Shown here piece after piece: positions 1 through 9,976 of a stretch of 38,745 nucleotides of DNA; position 1 is the stretch's first letter; every line of letters begins with the position of its first letter. The position numbers were made by a program, and so were the translations under genes. Under the pieces are notes generated by a model. The model saw only the letters and a list, made by a program, of their open reading frames with translations. It did no database searches and was not told the DNA's origin. This DNA comes from Zobellella denitrificans. Its GTDB lineage: Bacteria; Pseudomonadota; Gammaproteobacteria; Enterobacterales; Aeromonadaceae. The stretch lies in contig NZ_NMUO01000031.1 in assembly GCF_002237365.1 (NCBI RefSeq), positions 1-38,745 of the forward strand, read 5' to 3'.

Positions 1-1211
1 GGGCGGGGCCGTTCCAGCTCGGCGGCGAAGCGGGTGCAGAAGTGCTGGGCCAGGGGCAGTATGTCCTTCTGCCGCTGGCGCAGGGGCGGGATCTGCAGGT
101 TGAGCACGTTGAGCCGGTAGAACAGGTCCCGGCGAAACCGGCCGCCCTGCACCAGCCCGGCCAGATCCTGCTGGGTGGTGCAGATGAAACGGATGTCCAC
201 CTTCACCTCCTGCTCGTCGCCCAGGCGGCGGAAGACGCCGTCCTGCAGCACCCGCAGCAGCTTGAGCTGCAACAGGGCCGACATTTCGCCGATCTCGTCC
301 AGCACCAGGGTGCCGCCGTTGGCCTGATCCAGCACGCCGCGCTTGCCCTGGGCATTGTTGCCGAAGGCGCCGGGGGCGTAGCCGAACAGCTCGTTTTCCG
401 CCGCCTCGTCGGGAATGGCGGCGCAGTTGAGCAGGATGAAGGGCCCTTCGCCGCGCAGGCTGGCGTTATGGCAGGCCCGGGCCAGCAGCTCCTTGCCGGT
501 GCCGGTTTCGCCCTGGATCAGCAGGGGGGCGTCCAGGGTGGCCAGGCGGCGGGCCTCCCGGAGCAGCTCGCTCATGGCCGGGCTCTGGGCAATGAGGCCG
601 TCGAAATGGCCGCTTTCCCGGCTGCGCATCACCTTGAAGTGCTGGCCCACCCGGTAGGCGGACTTGAACACCACCACGGCCCCGGCCAGGCTCTGTTCGC
701 CGGACTCTTCCGTCACCCAGATGGGCAGGAAGTCGGCCAGGTAGGGTTCGTGGTCTATGGTCACCTTTTCGCTGAGCGGCTGCGGCTCGGCCTGCTCCAG
801 CCAGCGGCTCACATAAACGCCCCTGAGCAGGGGCCCCAGGGGTTGTTGCAGCAACTGCGACTGGGGCTGGGCCAGCAGGGCGCAGGCGGCGTCGTTGGCC
901 AGGCTGATGCGGCCCTTGGTGTCCACCGCCACCACGGCGTCGGGCAGTGCCTTGAGCAGCGCCATGATGGCGTTGTGCTCCCGCTCCGAGGGCATGCAGG
1001 GGATGGTCTTGACGTCGAACACCCCGGGAATTCGGCGGATGGCCGGCATCAGGTGCTGCAGGGCGGAGAAATCCAGGGTGGGGAAGTTCAGGTAGATGAT
1101 ACCGCTGGTGTCGATCTCGATGCCGCGCAGATCGATCTGGTGTTCCACCAGTATGTCCAGCAGCTCCCGGGTCATGCCCAGGCGGTCTTCGCAGGTAACT
1201 TTTAAGCGCAT
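1..1211 (-). CDS. tyrR: TyrR/PhhR-type aromatic amino acid regulator, 3' end cut by the window edge
   Basis: Transcriptional regulator that senses tyrosine/phenylalanine and binds TyrR boxes. Reading minus from ATG at 1211, 403 residues are present; E. coli TyrR has about 513, so the C-terminal helix-turn-helix lies outside the window. Visible order: ACT-like domain (starts MRLKVTCEDRLGMTRELLD, residues 1-70), PAS-like domain (about 80-185), then the AAA+ core with Walker A GETGTGK at 234-240 and DEIGEMS after it. The sigma-54 contact loop GAFTGA is degenerate (GAFGNN at 281-286), as expected for TyrR, which works with sigma-70. A TyrR box lies 26 bases upstream of the start, suggesting autoregulation. 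The family call is firm; whether it is named tyrR or phhR is a matter of convention. Confidence 0.93.
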   Translation of the reverse strand, partial: MRLKVTCEDRLGMTRELLDILVEHQIDLRGIEIDTSGIIYLNFPTLDFSALQHLMPAIRRIPGVFDVKTIPCMPSEREHNAIMALLKALPDAVVAVDTKGRISLANDAACALLAQPQSQLLQQPLGPLLRGVYVSRWLEQAEPQPLSEKVTIDHEPYLADFLPIWVTEESGEQSLAGAVVVFKSAYRVGQHFKVMRSRESGHFDGLIAQSPAMSELLREARRLATLDAPLLIQGETGTGKELLARACHNASLRGEGPFILLNCAAIPDEAAENELFGYAPGAFGNNAQGKRGVLDQANGGTLVLDEIGEMSALLQLKLLRVLQDGVFRRLGDEQEVKVDIRFICTTQQDLAGLVQGGRFRRDLFYRLNVLNLQIPPLRQRQKDILPLAQHFCTRFAAELERPR

Positions 1212-1236
1212 GGTGCCGTCTTGTGCCTTGTCAGGC

Positions 1237-1254
1237 TGTAAATAATACCTTACA
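1237..1254. promoter_or_regulatory. TyrR box (TGTAAA-N6-CTTACA)
   Basis: TGTAAATAATACCTTACA matches the TyrR box consensus TGTAAA-N6-TTTACA with one mismatch. It sits between tyrR (minus) and the thioesterase gene (plus), just upstream of the tyrR start, which fits autoregulation. It could also affect the thioesterase gene. Seen directly; function inferred. Confidence 0.75.
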
Positions 1255-1294
1255 GCGATGGGCGATACGAGCCCCGCCCGGACGGGCAGGGAAG

Positions 1295-1341
1295 CCGGCG
1301 TAAAAAAATCGGCTTTTTCGGCCGCAAACGGTTTACGCCGG
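1295..1341. other. Inverted repeat in the tyrR/thioesterase intergenic region
   Basis: CCGGCGTAAA (1295-1304) and its perfect reverse complement TTTACGCCGG (1332-1341) flank a 27-base spacer that contains a run of A and a run of T. It lies 85 bases before the thioesterase ATG, so it could form a leader hairpin or a terminator-like structure. Role unknown. Confidence 0.4.
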
Positions 1342-1425
1342 AGGCCGGCTCGGACATCCTTAAGCGCCTTTCCCGGTGCGCGGGAAGGCGGAGCATCCGG
1401 AATCAAGAACAAATCAGGTGAAGCA

Positions 1426-1986
1426 ATGAACGAAGCGGGTTTCAGAACGGTCGAGTCGTCCCAGGTCATCCTCAAGGAGTTGATGGTCCCTTCCTACGCC
1501 AATTTCGGCGGCAAGGTGCACGGGGGGGTCATTTTGTCGCTGATGGACAAAATCGCCTATACCTGCGCCGCCACCCATGCCAAGGGCTACTGTGTGACCG
1601 CCTCGGTGGACTCGGTGGACTTCGTCAACCCGGTGGAGGTGGGCGAGCTGCTCACCCTGTACGCCTCGGTCAACTACGTGGGCAAGAGTTCGATGGAGGT
1701 GGGCATCAAGGTGGTGTCGGAAGACTTCAAAAACGGCATCGTCAAGCACACCAACACCTCCTACTTCACCATGGTGGCGCTGGATGAGGAAACCCGCAAG
1801 CCCGTCGCCGTGCCCGGCCTTATCCTCGAGAGCGAGGAGGAGATCCGCCGCTTCGTGATGGGCAAGCTGCGCAAGAAGCTGCGCCGTGCCCACCAGCAGG
1901 AGATCGCCGACATCCGCCAGGCCCTGAGCGTGGGACAGGAAATGGCCGAGCTGAAGGGGGAGAACTGCCAGCTGGCGCGCGGCTGA
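1426..1986 (+). CDS. Hotdog-fold acyl-CoA thioesterase
   Basis: Predicted cytoplasmic hydrolase of acyl-CoA to free acid and CoA, 186 aa. The core has the acyl-CoA hydrolase signature NFGGKVHGGVILSLMDKIAY near residues 26-45, where the H-G-G and the Asp in LMDK belong to the active site helix, followed by VTASVDSVDFVNPVEVGE. The C-terminal 45 residues are a charged helical tail (KLRKKLRRAHQQEIADIR), longer than in the YciA type. The ATG at 1426 was preferred to an in-frame start at 1258 because homology begins here and the upstream part is low-complexity. The MocR gene follows at once (TGA then GTG), so the two probably form one transcription unit. Substrate unknown. Confidence 0.85.
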   Translation: MNEAGFRTVESSQVILKELMVPSYANFGGKVHGGVILSLMDKIAYTCAATHAKGYCVTASVDSVDFVNPVEVGELLTLYASVNYVGKSSMEVGIKVVSEDFKNGIVKHTNTSYFTMVALDEETRKPVAVPGLILESEEEIRRFVMGKLRKKLRRAHQQEIADIRQALSVGQEMAELKGENCQLARG

Positions 1987-3396
1987 GTGACCAAGTACGA
2001 ACAACTGGCCCGGCAGCTGCAAGGCCAGATCGCGGCCGGCGCCTGGCAGCCGGGAGACCGGCTGCCTTCCCTGCGGGAAAGCGCGCGCCGGGCGGATATC
2101 AGCCTGATGACGGTGCTCAGCGCCTATCAGCTGCTCGAAAGCGAGGGCTGGATCCGCTCCCGGCCCCAGTCCGGCTATTTCGTGGCCGAGCCGCTGGCCA
2201 GCACCATTCAGCATTCGCCGCCCTTGCTGCAACCGGCGGAGACCGTCGATATCAACGCCGTTATCTTCAAGCTGCTGCAGGCCGGGGACGATCCGGCCTG
2301 CGTCGCCCTGGGCTCCGCCTTTCCCGATCCGTCGCTCTTTCCTCGCCAGCAGTTGGCCCGCTCCCTCGGCCGGGTGGCCCGGCAACTGCACAGCCAGGGC
2401 ACCGGCGTGAGCCTGCCTCCCGGCCGCATCGAGCTCAGGCGTGCCATCGCCCGCCGCTACGCGGCCCGGGGCATGAGGGTGTCGCCCGATGAAATCGTCA
2501 TCACCTCGGGGGCGCTGGAAGCGCTCAACCTCGGCCTGCAGTCGCTCACCGCGCCCGGCGACTGGGTGGTGGTGGAGTCGCCCGCCTTCTATGGCGCGCT
2601 GCAGGCGCTGGAGCGGCACCGTCTGAAGGCGGTGGCGGTGGCCACGGATCCGCAGAAAGGCATGGACCCGGATGCCCTGGCCGAGGCCCTGGAACGCTAC
2701 CCGGTCAAAGCCTGCTGGCTGATGAGCCACTGCCAGAATCCCCTGGGCGGCACCCTGCCGGCGGCCCGCAAGCAGCGGCTGCTGGCGCTGCTGGCCAGGC
2801 ACGACGTGGCCCTGATTGAGGACGATGTCTACGGTGAGCTGTATGCCGGGGACGAGCCGCCCCTGCCGATCAAGGCCTGGGACGAAGAGGGGCGGGTGCT
2901 GCACTGCGCCTCCTTCTCCAAGACCCTGGGCAGCGGCATGCGCATCGGCTGGGTGGCGGCGGGGCGGCAGGCCGAGGCCGTGCAGCGGCTGCAGCTGATG
3001 AGCACCCTGTCCGCCAGTGCACCCATGCAACTGGCCCTGGCCGATTACCTCGCCGGCCACCACTACGACAAGCACCTGTATACCCTGAGGCGTACCCTGG
3101 CACAGCGCAAGCAGCGCTTCTGCCGGGCGGTGCAGCGGGCCTTTCCGCCCTCGGCCCGGCTGCATGGCGCCGAAGGCGGTTATTTCCTGTGGGTCGAGCT
3201 GCCGGCGCCGGTCTGTACCACCCGGCTGTACTGGCGGGCCCTGGCGGAAGGCATCACCATAGCCCCCGGGCGCATGTTCGCCACCGATGACCGCTACCGG
3301 CACTGCCTGCGGCTCAATACCTCCCTGCCCTGGAATGCCCGCAGCGACGCAGCCATCCGCCGGCTGGCGGAACTGATCGGCGAACAGCTGGCCTAG
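1987..3396 (+). CDS. MocR/PdxR-type regulator: GntR winged helix fused to class I aminotransferase domain
   Basis: 469-aa DNA-binding regulator in which a PLP-dependent aminotransferase-like domain serves as sensor. Residues 1-70 form a GntR winged helix (PGDRLPSLRESARRADIS, then a YQLLESEGWIRSRPQSGYF wing). Residues 100-469 form the fold-type I domain, with NPLGG, a DDVYGELY segment and the Schiff-base lysine K312 in SFSKTLGSGMRIGW. The GTG start abuts the thioesterase stop codon, so translation is probably coupled. Ligand and targets are not visible. The stop codon TAG at 3394-3396 lies inside the CTAG terminus of the adjacent MITE-like element. Confidence 0.88.
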   Translation: MTKYEQLARQLQGQIAAGAWQPGDRLPSLRESARRADISLMTVLSAYQLLESEGWIRSRPQSGYFVAEPLASTIQHSPPLLQPAETVDINAVIFKLLQAGDDPACVALGSAFPDPSLFPRQQLARSLGRVARQLHSQGTGVSLPPGRIELRRAIARRYAARGMRVSPDEIVITSGALEALNLGLQSLTAPGDWVVVESPAFYGALQALERHRLKAVAVATDPQKGMDPDALAEALERYPVKACWLMSHCQNPLGGTLPAARKQRLLALLARHDVALIEDDVYGELYAGDEPPLPIKAWDEEGRVLHCASFSKTLGSGMRIGWVAAGRQAEAVQRLQLMSTLSASAPMQLALADYLAGHHYDKHLYTLRRTLAQRKQRFCRAVQRAFPPSARLHGAEGGYFLWVELPAPVCTTRLYWRALAEGITIAPGRMFATDDRYRHCLRLNTSLPWNARSDAAIRRLAELIGEQLA

Positions 3397-3813
3397 AGCA
3401 CCATATAGTTTAAAACTGAGGCGGCTCTGATACGCCGTTGGTTGCAGGCATTGTTGATTCTGGCGAGGCAGAGGCCGTCGGCCAAAGGGTGCTACTCCTC
3501 CGGCACGCCGTAAACCCATCCCTGGGGGCTCCGCCGCGCCCTCCCTGGCGCGGAGGGCCGGCGGAGCAGTACCCTTTGTCCTTCCTATCGCACCGCAACT
3601 GCCTGCGGGCACCCCCCTCAGACGGCGCCGGAGCTTGAAAGAGGCAACAGGGATGGCCTCCGCCGACCGTCACCTGCCAGGGATGGCAGGTGCGAGCCTA
3701 CAGGGACGTACTCGCGGCGTGTCGGCGGAGGTGGCCCTGTTGACTCTTTTCTACGTTGCAACAGACAACAAATAGCTAATTTTGATCGATTTTTAAACTG
3801 AGCGGTGCTCTAG
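3393..3813. mobile_element. MITE-like element with 23-bp imperfect terminal inverted repeats
   Basis: The two ends are CTAGAGCACC-4nt-AGTTTAAAA (3393-3415) and the exact inverse layout at 3791-3813, with 19 of 23 positions matching and only the central 4 nt differing. The outer CTAG may be the target duplication. The 421-bp interior has no credible gene. It holds hairpins, including CACCTGCC/GGCAGGTG at 3671-3692, and one copy of a second repeat family (3506-3531). It looks like a non-autonomous or internally deleted insertion sequence. The parent transposase family was not identified. The remaining gap up to ccoG shows nothing else. Confidence 0.55.
3506..3531 (+). repeat. Dispersed repeat family 2, copy a
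   Basis: The core GTAAACCCATCCCTGGGG, preceded by CGCC and followed by GGCTC, is nearly identical to a second copy at 33026-33051 (one A/G difference). In both copies a different GC-rich palindrome follows directly (here around CCGCGCC...GGCGCGG). This looks like a REP-like repeat with a conserved head and a variable hairpin, here nested inside the MITE-like element. Confidence 0.6.
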
Positions 3814-3964
3814 CCCGGCTGTTCTGTCAACCGGCTCACAGACCGCAACTGTTATGGTTCATCCGCGGCCAACTGTTTATGTTGCGCCGTCTGCTCCCAT
3901 GCTCTACTGCCCCGGTCGTGGCGGGCGTTCGACCCGCCTGTTCCAACCGAGCAATGTGAGCCTT

Positions 3965-5353
3965 ATGGATACTTCATCCCGGATTGACGTCAAGACCTGT
4001 ACCACGCCCGTACGGCCCATCGACCAGGGCCATGTCTATGTGCGCGCCCAGCAAGGACGCTGGCAGCGCTGGCGGCAACGCCTGGGCTGGGCGCTGATGC
4101 TGCTGTTCCTGGCCGGCCCCTGGCTGCGCTGGAACGGTCGGCAGGCGATATGGCTGGATCTGGAGCAACAGCGCTTTTACCTGTTCGGCGCCACCATCTG
4201 GCCCCAGGATCTGACCCTGCTGGCGCTGCTGCTGATGGTGGCGGCCTTCGCCCTGTTTTTCGTCACCGCCTTGCTGGGGCGGGTCTGGTGCGGCTACCTC
4301 TGCCCGCAGACGGTATGGACCTTCTGGTTTATCTGGGTGGAGGAGCGCCTCGAGGGCAGCGCCAACCAGCGCCGCCGGCTGGACCAGGCTGCCTGGAGCC
4401 CGGTAAAGGTCGCCCGCAAGGGCGGCAAGCACCTGGCCTGGCTGCTGATCGCCCTGCTGAGCGGCGTGACCTTTGTCGCCTATTTCGTGCCGGCGACCGA
4501 GCTGGTCACCGGCCTGCTGGCGTTCTCCGCCGGCCCCTGGACCAGCTTCTGGGTGTTGTTCTTCACCCTGTGCACCTACCTCAACGCGGGCTGGATGCGC
4601 ACCATAATGTGCACCCATATGTGTCCCTATTCCCGCTTCCAGTCGGCCATGTTCGACCGGGATACCCTGACCGTCACCTACGACGCCCGCCGGGGCGAAA
4701 GCCGGGGGCCGCGCGCCCGCAAGGCCGACCCGAGACAGTTGGGGCTGGGAGACTGCATCGACTGCCACCTCTGCGTGCAGGTCTGCCCCACCGGCATCGA
4801 CATCCGCGACGGCCTGCAGTACGAGTGCATCAACTGCGGTGCTTGTGCAGATGCCTGTGATCAGACCATGAGCGGCATGGGCTATGCCCCCGGGCTTATC
4901 CGCTACGCCAGCGAGCGGGAGCTGGCCGGGGGCCAGAGCCGGCTGCGGCGGCCCCGGCTGCTGGGCTACGGCCTGATGATGGGTCTCGCGCTGGGGCTGC
5001 TGGCCTACGCCGCCTTGAGCCGCCCGCCGCTGGCGCTGGACGTGCTGCGGGATCGCAACCAGCTGTACCGGGAAACGGCCGAAGGGCAGGTTGAGAACAG
5101 CTATACCCTCAAGCTCGCCAACAAGACCCAGCAGCATCGGCATTACCAATTGCGGGTGGAAGGCGCGGACGCCCTGCGCTGGCTGGGCGAGCAGGAGATA
5201 GAAGTGGCGCCCGGCGAAAGCCTGAGCCTGCCGGTCAGCCTGGCCGCCGACCCTTACCTGCTGCCCGGCCATATGCAGGTGGTGACCTTCGTGGCCAGCG
5301 ACGGCCAGGCCGAGGTTCGCACCGAAAGCCGGTTCTTTAGCGGGGGAAGGTGA
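3965..5353 (+). CDS. ccoG: CcoG/RdxA-type polyferredoxin, cytochrome cbb3 oxidase assembly factor
   Basis: Membrane iron-sulfur protein involved in copper delivery or reduction during cbb3 oxidase maturation, 462 aa (family about 470). Visible: N-terminal cytoplasmic stretch, about four early membrane helices (LGWALMLLFLAGPWL; LTLLALLLMVAAFALFF; HLAWLLIALLSGVTF; FWVLFFTLCTYL), cysteine motifs GYLCPQTVW and CTHMCPYSR, then two 4Fe-4S ferredoxin motifs (CIDCHLCVQVCPTG and CINCGACADACDQT), another helix (GYGLMMGLALGLLAYAAL) and an Ig-like C-terminal domain. ATG at 3965 fits the family N-terminus; the in-frame ATG at 3854 would add unlike sequence. No cbb3 oxidase genes lie nearby, so it is a stand-alone copy. 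Confidence 0.93.
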   Translation: MDTSSRIDVKTCTTPVRPIDQGHVYVRAQQGRWQRWRQRLGWALMLLFLAGPWLRWNGRQAIWLDLEQQRFYLFGATIWPQDLTLLALLLMVAAFALFFVTALLGRVWCGYLCPQTVWTFWFIWVEERLEGSANQRRRLDQAAWSPVKVARKGGKHLAWLLIALLSGVTFVAYFVPATELVTGLLAFSAGPWTSFWVLFFTLCTYLNAGWMRTIMCTHMCPYSRFQSAMFDRDTLTVTYDARRGESRGPRARKADPRQLGLGDCIDCHLCVQVCPTGIDIRDGLQYECINCGACADACDQTMSGMGYAPGLIRYASERELAGGQSRLRRPRLLGYGLMMGLALGLLAYAALSRPPLALDVLRDRNQLYRETAEGQVENSYTLKLANKTQQHRHYQLRVEGADALRWLGEQEIEVAPGESLSLPVSLAADPYLLPGHMQVVTFVASDGQAEVRTESRFFSGGR

Positions 5354-5364
5354 GGGGAGGCAAC

Positions 5365-5385
5365 AAAAGGGCCCACTGGGCCCCA
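5365..5385 (-). terminator. Intrinsic terminator downstream of ybiI
   Basis: On the minus strand GGGCCC-agt-GGGCCC is followed by TTTTGTTG. This short GC hairpin with a T-run lies 70 bases after the ybiI stop and would also face the end of ccoG. Confidence 0.6.
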
Positions 5386-5395
5386 ATATCAGTCC

Positions 5396-5447
5396 GGCAC
5401 CGGGCCGGTTTGCCCGCTCGCTGGCGGTGTTGCCACTCTTGGTCCAT
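5396..5447 (-). repeat. Duplicate of the betA 3' end downstream of ybiI
   Basis: On the minus strand, from ATGGACCAAGAGTGGCAACA, about 47 bases match the last codons of betA (5815-5865) with three or four differences. The shared part translates as [15 protein letters not shown] in both. It is not a gene by itself; it is a relic of duplication or recombination around ybiI. Confidence 0.7.
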
Positions 5448-5454
5448 GAGCGGC

Positions 5455-5721
5455 TCAGCGTAGCAGGCTGTCCTTGCTGGCGCGGCGGTTGATGCCGTCA
5501 CGACCCTGACGTGATTTTTCCTGACCGGCCTGGCAGTCGATGCACAGCCGCACTCCCGGCACCGCCCGGCGGCGGGCCTCGGGAATGGGGGTGTCGCATT
5601 CCTCGCAGTGGCTCAGGCTGTCGCCGGCAGCGAGCCGACGTCGGGCATTCTGCACCGCCTCTTCCACACTGGCGTCTATCTGCTCCTGCACGGCACCGTC
5701 CCGTGCCCATCCTCCGGCCAT
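5455..5721 (-). CDS. ybiI: YbiI-like DksA/TraR-family C4 zinc-finger protein
   Basis: 88 aa, the same length as E. coli YbiI and closely similar: MAGGWARDGAVQEQIDAS at the N-terminus, the four-cysteine finger CEEC-x17-CIDC, the family signature PEARRRAVPGVRLCIDCQ, and the terminal SKDSLLR. Such proteins resemble the zinc finger of the RNA polymerase modulator DksA, but the function of YbiI itself is not established. A good ribosome site (AGGGGAAA) precedes ATG at 5721. It lies downstream of betA on the same strand, separated by a hairpin (5767-5796), so it may be read through from the bet operon. Confidence 0.92.
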   Translation of the reverse strand: MAGGWARDGAVQEQIDASVEEAVQNARRRLAAGDSLSHCEECDTPIPEARRRAVPGVRLCIDCQAGQEKSRQGRDGINRRASKDSLLR

Positions 5722-5766
5722 GGTGTTTCCCCTGTTTTTGCTGGACTGTGCGCCATCTTGGCACCG

Positions 5767-5796
5767 GCTACCCGGCGGTGCTGTGCGCCGGGTAGC
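5767..5796. other. Perfect 11-bp hairpin between betA and ybiI
   Basis: GCTACCCGGCG and CGCCGGGTAGC pair perfectly around an 8-base loop, just after the betA stop. There is no T-run on the minus strand, so it may act as a Rho-dependent stop, an RNA-stabilising structure or a partial terminator between betA and ybiI. Confidence 0.5.
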
Positions 5797-5803
5797 AAAA
5801 ACG

Positions 5804-7486
5804 TCAGTCCAGTTGGCGGGCCGGCTTGTCCGCCCGCTGGCGGTGTTGCCACTCTTGGTCCATGCCCACCTCGGCGGTGGAGGGAGCCAGCGGCGCCTTG
5901 CCCCGGATCAGATCCGCGGCCCGCTCCGCCGCCATGATGGTGGGGGCATTGAGGTTGCCGTTGGGAATGGTGGGGAAGATGGAGGAGTCCACCACCCGCA
6001 GGCCCTTGATGCCGCGCACTTTGGCTTCCGGGTCCACCACCGCCAGGTCGTCCGTGCCCATGCGGCAGGAGCAGGAGGGGTGGTAGGCGCTTTCCACCGA
6101 CCGGCGCACGAAGGCGTCGATTTCCTCGTCCGTCCTGACCTGTTCACCGGGCTGGATTTCCGCGTCCCGGTAGGGGTCCATCGCCGGCTGGTTGATGATC
6201 TCCCGGGTCAGGCGCACGCAGGCGCGAAAGCCTTCGCGGTCTTCCTCGTGCTCCAGGTAGTTGAAGCGGATGCGCGGCGCGGCCTTGGGGTCGGCGCTGG
6301 CCACCTTCACGAAACCCCGGCTCTTCGGCTTGTTGTGGCCGATATGCACCTGGAAGCCGTGGCCGTCGAAGGCTTCCTTGCCGTCGTAGCGCATGGCGGC
6401 GGGCAGGAAGTGGTACTGCAGATCGGGCCATTCCACCCCGGCTTTGGAGCGGATAAAACCGCAGGACTCGAAGTGGTTGGTGGCGCCCAGGCCGTCCTTC
6501 TTCAGCAGCCAGCGGCTGCCGATCAGGAACTTGTTCCACCAATCCAGCTTGCCGTTGAGCGAAATGGGCTGCTTGCAGCGGAACTGGAAGTAGAACTCCA
6601 GGTGATCCTGCAGGTTCTCGCCCACCCCGGGCAACTCGTGCTTCAGCTCGATGCCGGCCGCGGCCAGGGTTTCTTTGGCGCCGATGCCGGAGAGCTGCAG
6701 CAGGTGCGGCGAGCCGATGGGGCCGGCGCTGAGGATGACCTCCTTGCTGACCCGCACCTCCTGCACCTGGCCGTTGCGCTCATAACGCACCCCCACCGCC
6801 CGCTTGCCGTCCAGCAGCACCCGGTGCACCAGGGCGTGGGTGACCACGGTCAGGTTGGGTCGGCCCATGGCCGGGCGCAGGTAGGCGTTGGCGGTGGACC
6901 AGCGCACGCCGTTCTTTACCGTCATGTGCATGGGGCCGAAGCCCTCCTGCTGGCGGCCGTTGTAGTCGGCGGTATGGAAATAGCCGGCTTCCACCCCGGC
7001 GTCCACAAAGGCCTGGTACAGGGGGTTTTGCATCCGGTTGCCGTTGTTGACCCCGAGCGGCCCCTTGTCGCCGCGGTAGTCGTCGCCGCCGAAGGCCCAG
7101 CTTTCGGCCTTTTTGAAGTAGGGCAGGCAGTGGGCGTAGTCCCAGCCCTCGGCGCCGTGCTGTTGCCATTCGTCGAAGTCGCGGGCGTGGCCGCGCACAT
7201 AGACCATGCCGTTGATGGAGGAAGAGCCGCCCAGCACCTTGCCGCGCGGGCAGTGCATGCGACGGTTATCCAGGAAGGGCTCGGGCTCGGTCTCGAACTG
7301 CCAGGCGTACTTCTTGGTGTTCATGGGGATGGACAGGGCGGTGGGCATCTGGATGAAGATGCTCTTGTCGCTGCCGCCGGTTTCCAGCAGCAGCACCTTG
7401 TGCTGGCCGTCCTCGGTGAGGCGGTTGGCCAGCACGCAGCCGGCGGAGCCCGCGCCCACGATGATATAGTCGAATACGTTATCCAT
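5804..7486 (-). CDS. betA: Choline dehydrogenase BetA
   Basis: FAD-dependent GMC oxidoreductase, membrane-associated, oxidising choline to betaine aldehyde; 560 aa (family 555-565). The ADP-binding motif [13 protein letters not shown] lies at residues 11-23, the GMC signature [14 protein letters not shown] near 85-98, and the catalytic His in [12 protein letters not shown] near 470, followed by [19 protein letters not shown]. Start ATG at 7486 follows GAGGTAACGCA. It is the third gene of betI-betB-betA, 18 bases after betB. The last 15 residues ([15 protein letters not shown]) are encoded by a segment duplicated downstream of ybiI. Confidence 0.97.
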   Translation of the reverse strand: MDNVFDYIIVGAGSAGCVLANRLTEDGQHKVLLLETGGSDKSIFIQMPTALSIPMNTKKYAWQFETEPEPFLDNRRMHCPRGKVLGGSSSINGMVYVRGHARDFDEWQQHGAEGWDYAHCLPYFKKAESWAFGGDDYRGDKGPLGVNNGNRMQNPLYQAFVDAGVEAGYFHTADYNGRQQEGFGPMHMTVKNGVRWSTANAYLRPAMGRPNLTVVTHALVHRVLLDGKRAVGVRYERNGQVQEVRVSKEVILSAGPIGSPHLLQLSGIGAKETLAAAGIELKHELPGVGENLQDHLEFYFQFRCKQPISLNGKLDWWNKFLIGSRWLLKKDGLGATNHFESCGFIRSKAGVEWPDLQYHFLPAAMRYDGKEAFDGHGFQVHIGHNKPKSRGFVKVASADPKAAPRIRFNYLEHEEDREGFRACVRLTREIINQPAMDPYRDAEIQPGEQVRTDEEIDAFVRRSVESAYHPSCSCRMGTDDLAVVDPEAKVRGIKGLRVVDSSIFPTIPNGNLNAPTIMAAERAADLIRGKAPLAPSTAEVGMDQEWQHRQRADKPARQLD

Positions 7487-7504
7487 TGCGTTACCTCGCG
7501 GCCC

Positions 7505-8958
<1,454 letters not shown>

Positions 8959-8968
<10 letters not shown>

Positions 8969-9561
8969 GCGTTCACTCCATGCTGCCGTAGCAGGTCGGT
9001 GATGAATTTCTTGCACAGCTGTTCGCCTTCCCGGAAGTCCCGGTCCGGCTCGGTGCTGAGCGCGCTGCGCAGCCAGAAGCCGTCGATCAGGGCGGCGGTC
9101 TGGCGGGCGGCAATCTTTGCCTGCTCCGGCCCCAGCAGGGGGCGGAAGGAATAGCGCAGGTTGCTGATCAGCCGCTGGCTGTTCACCTGTTGCAGCCGGG
9201 CCAGGCGCGGGTCGTGCATGGCCTGGGCCCAGAAGCTCAGCCACGACTTGGTGGCCGGGCGCGAGCGCTGAAACTCGGTGAAGTTGGCTTCCACTATCCG
9301 CAGCAGCCGCTGCTGCGGGGCGATGTCGGCGCTGGCGCGACTGAGCAGCGCCTGCTTCAGCTCTTCCAGCAACTGCCGGACAGTGGCCTCAATCAGCTCC
9401 TGCTTGCCACCGAAGTAGTGGCTGATGATGCCCGACGACATCCCCGCCAGCCGGCTGATGCTGTTGATGGTGGTGTTCTGCAGGCCGTACTCGGCCACCG
9501 AGGCCAGGGTGGCGTCGATCAGCTGTTTCCTGCGGGTATCCTTGATTCCGGTAATAGGCAT
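8959..9561 (-). CDS. betI: Choline-responsive TetR-family repressor BetI
   Basis: 200-aa TetR-type repressor (E. coli BetI 195) that releases DNA when choline is present. The N-terminal helix-turn-helix spans about residues 10-55 ([18 protein letters not shown], then [22 protein letters not shown]), followed by the BetI-type ligand domain with [19 protein letters not shown] and [11 protein letters not shown]. It heads the betIBA operon. A perfect palindrome ATTGAACGTTCAAT lies 13 bases upstream of its start and recurs before the short BCCT gene at 18827, defining the likely local regulon. Confidence 0.95.
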
Positions 9562-9569
9562 AATTTTTT

Positions 9570-9592
9570 ATTAATTGAACGTTCAATAAAAA
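9570..9592. promoter_or_regulatory. BetI operator, copy 1 (betIBA promoter)
   Basis: The perfect 14-bp palindrome ATTGAACGTTCAAT (9574-9587) lies in an A/T-rich context directly upstream of betI. All 23 bases of 9570-9592 are identical to 18675-18697. Position and symmetry fit a TetR-family operator for BetI. The rest of the 9562-9976 gap contains the presumed fdhA promoter and no gene I can support. Confidence 0.8.
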
Positions 9593-9976
9593 TAAGCCTA
9601 AGGACAGTTTTCAAAATGATCAAGTGAAATCTGCCGACGAAGTGAGCAGACCAGTCACCGGGGCGCCTGCCTTTTCCGGTGGCGCGCCGCGGTAATAGGC
9701 TTTCTTAATACAGCCATTAATTAATACAATTTTAACATTATGCCATTCTGCCCTAGTCTGGCGTTGGGAGCCGGCTAGAGAAAGGACCGGGGTTACCATG
9801 CTGTTAACGACCTTGATGTCTTGTTTTGACAAGTCGGTGTCTTAATCAGCAATGTTGCAAAAGGGTTTCGGCAGTCTACTGGGAGCCTGCCGGAGGAGGT
9901 GACACGACCTCCCGGCTCGGCACGTTCCGGCCCGGCGCCGGGGCGTCAAACCCGTCAAGCAAGAAGGATGCTGAAC

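Noticed and set aside
1258-1425. Upstream in-frame start for the thioesterase
   Set aside because: The extra 56 residues cover an intergenic hairpin and are Arg/Gly-rich without similarity. ATG 1426 begins the conserved domain.
8969-9244. N-terminal extension of betB
   Set aside because: It overlaps betI in another frame and is unlike BetB proteins. The ATG at 8968 matches the family start and has a ribosome site.
9620-9832. 70-codon minus frame between betI and fdhA
   Set aside because: No convincing ribosome site and no recognisable domain, and it lies in the presumed fdhA promoter region.
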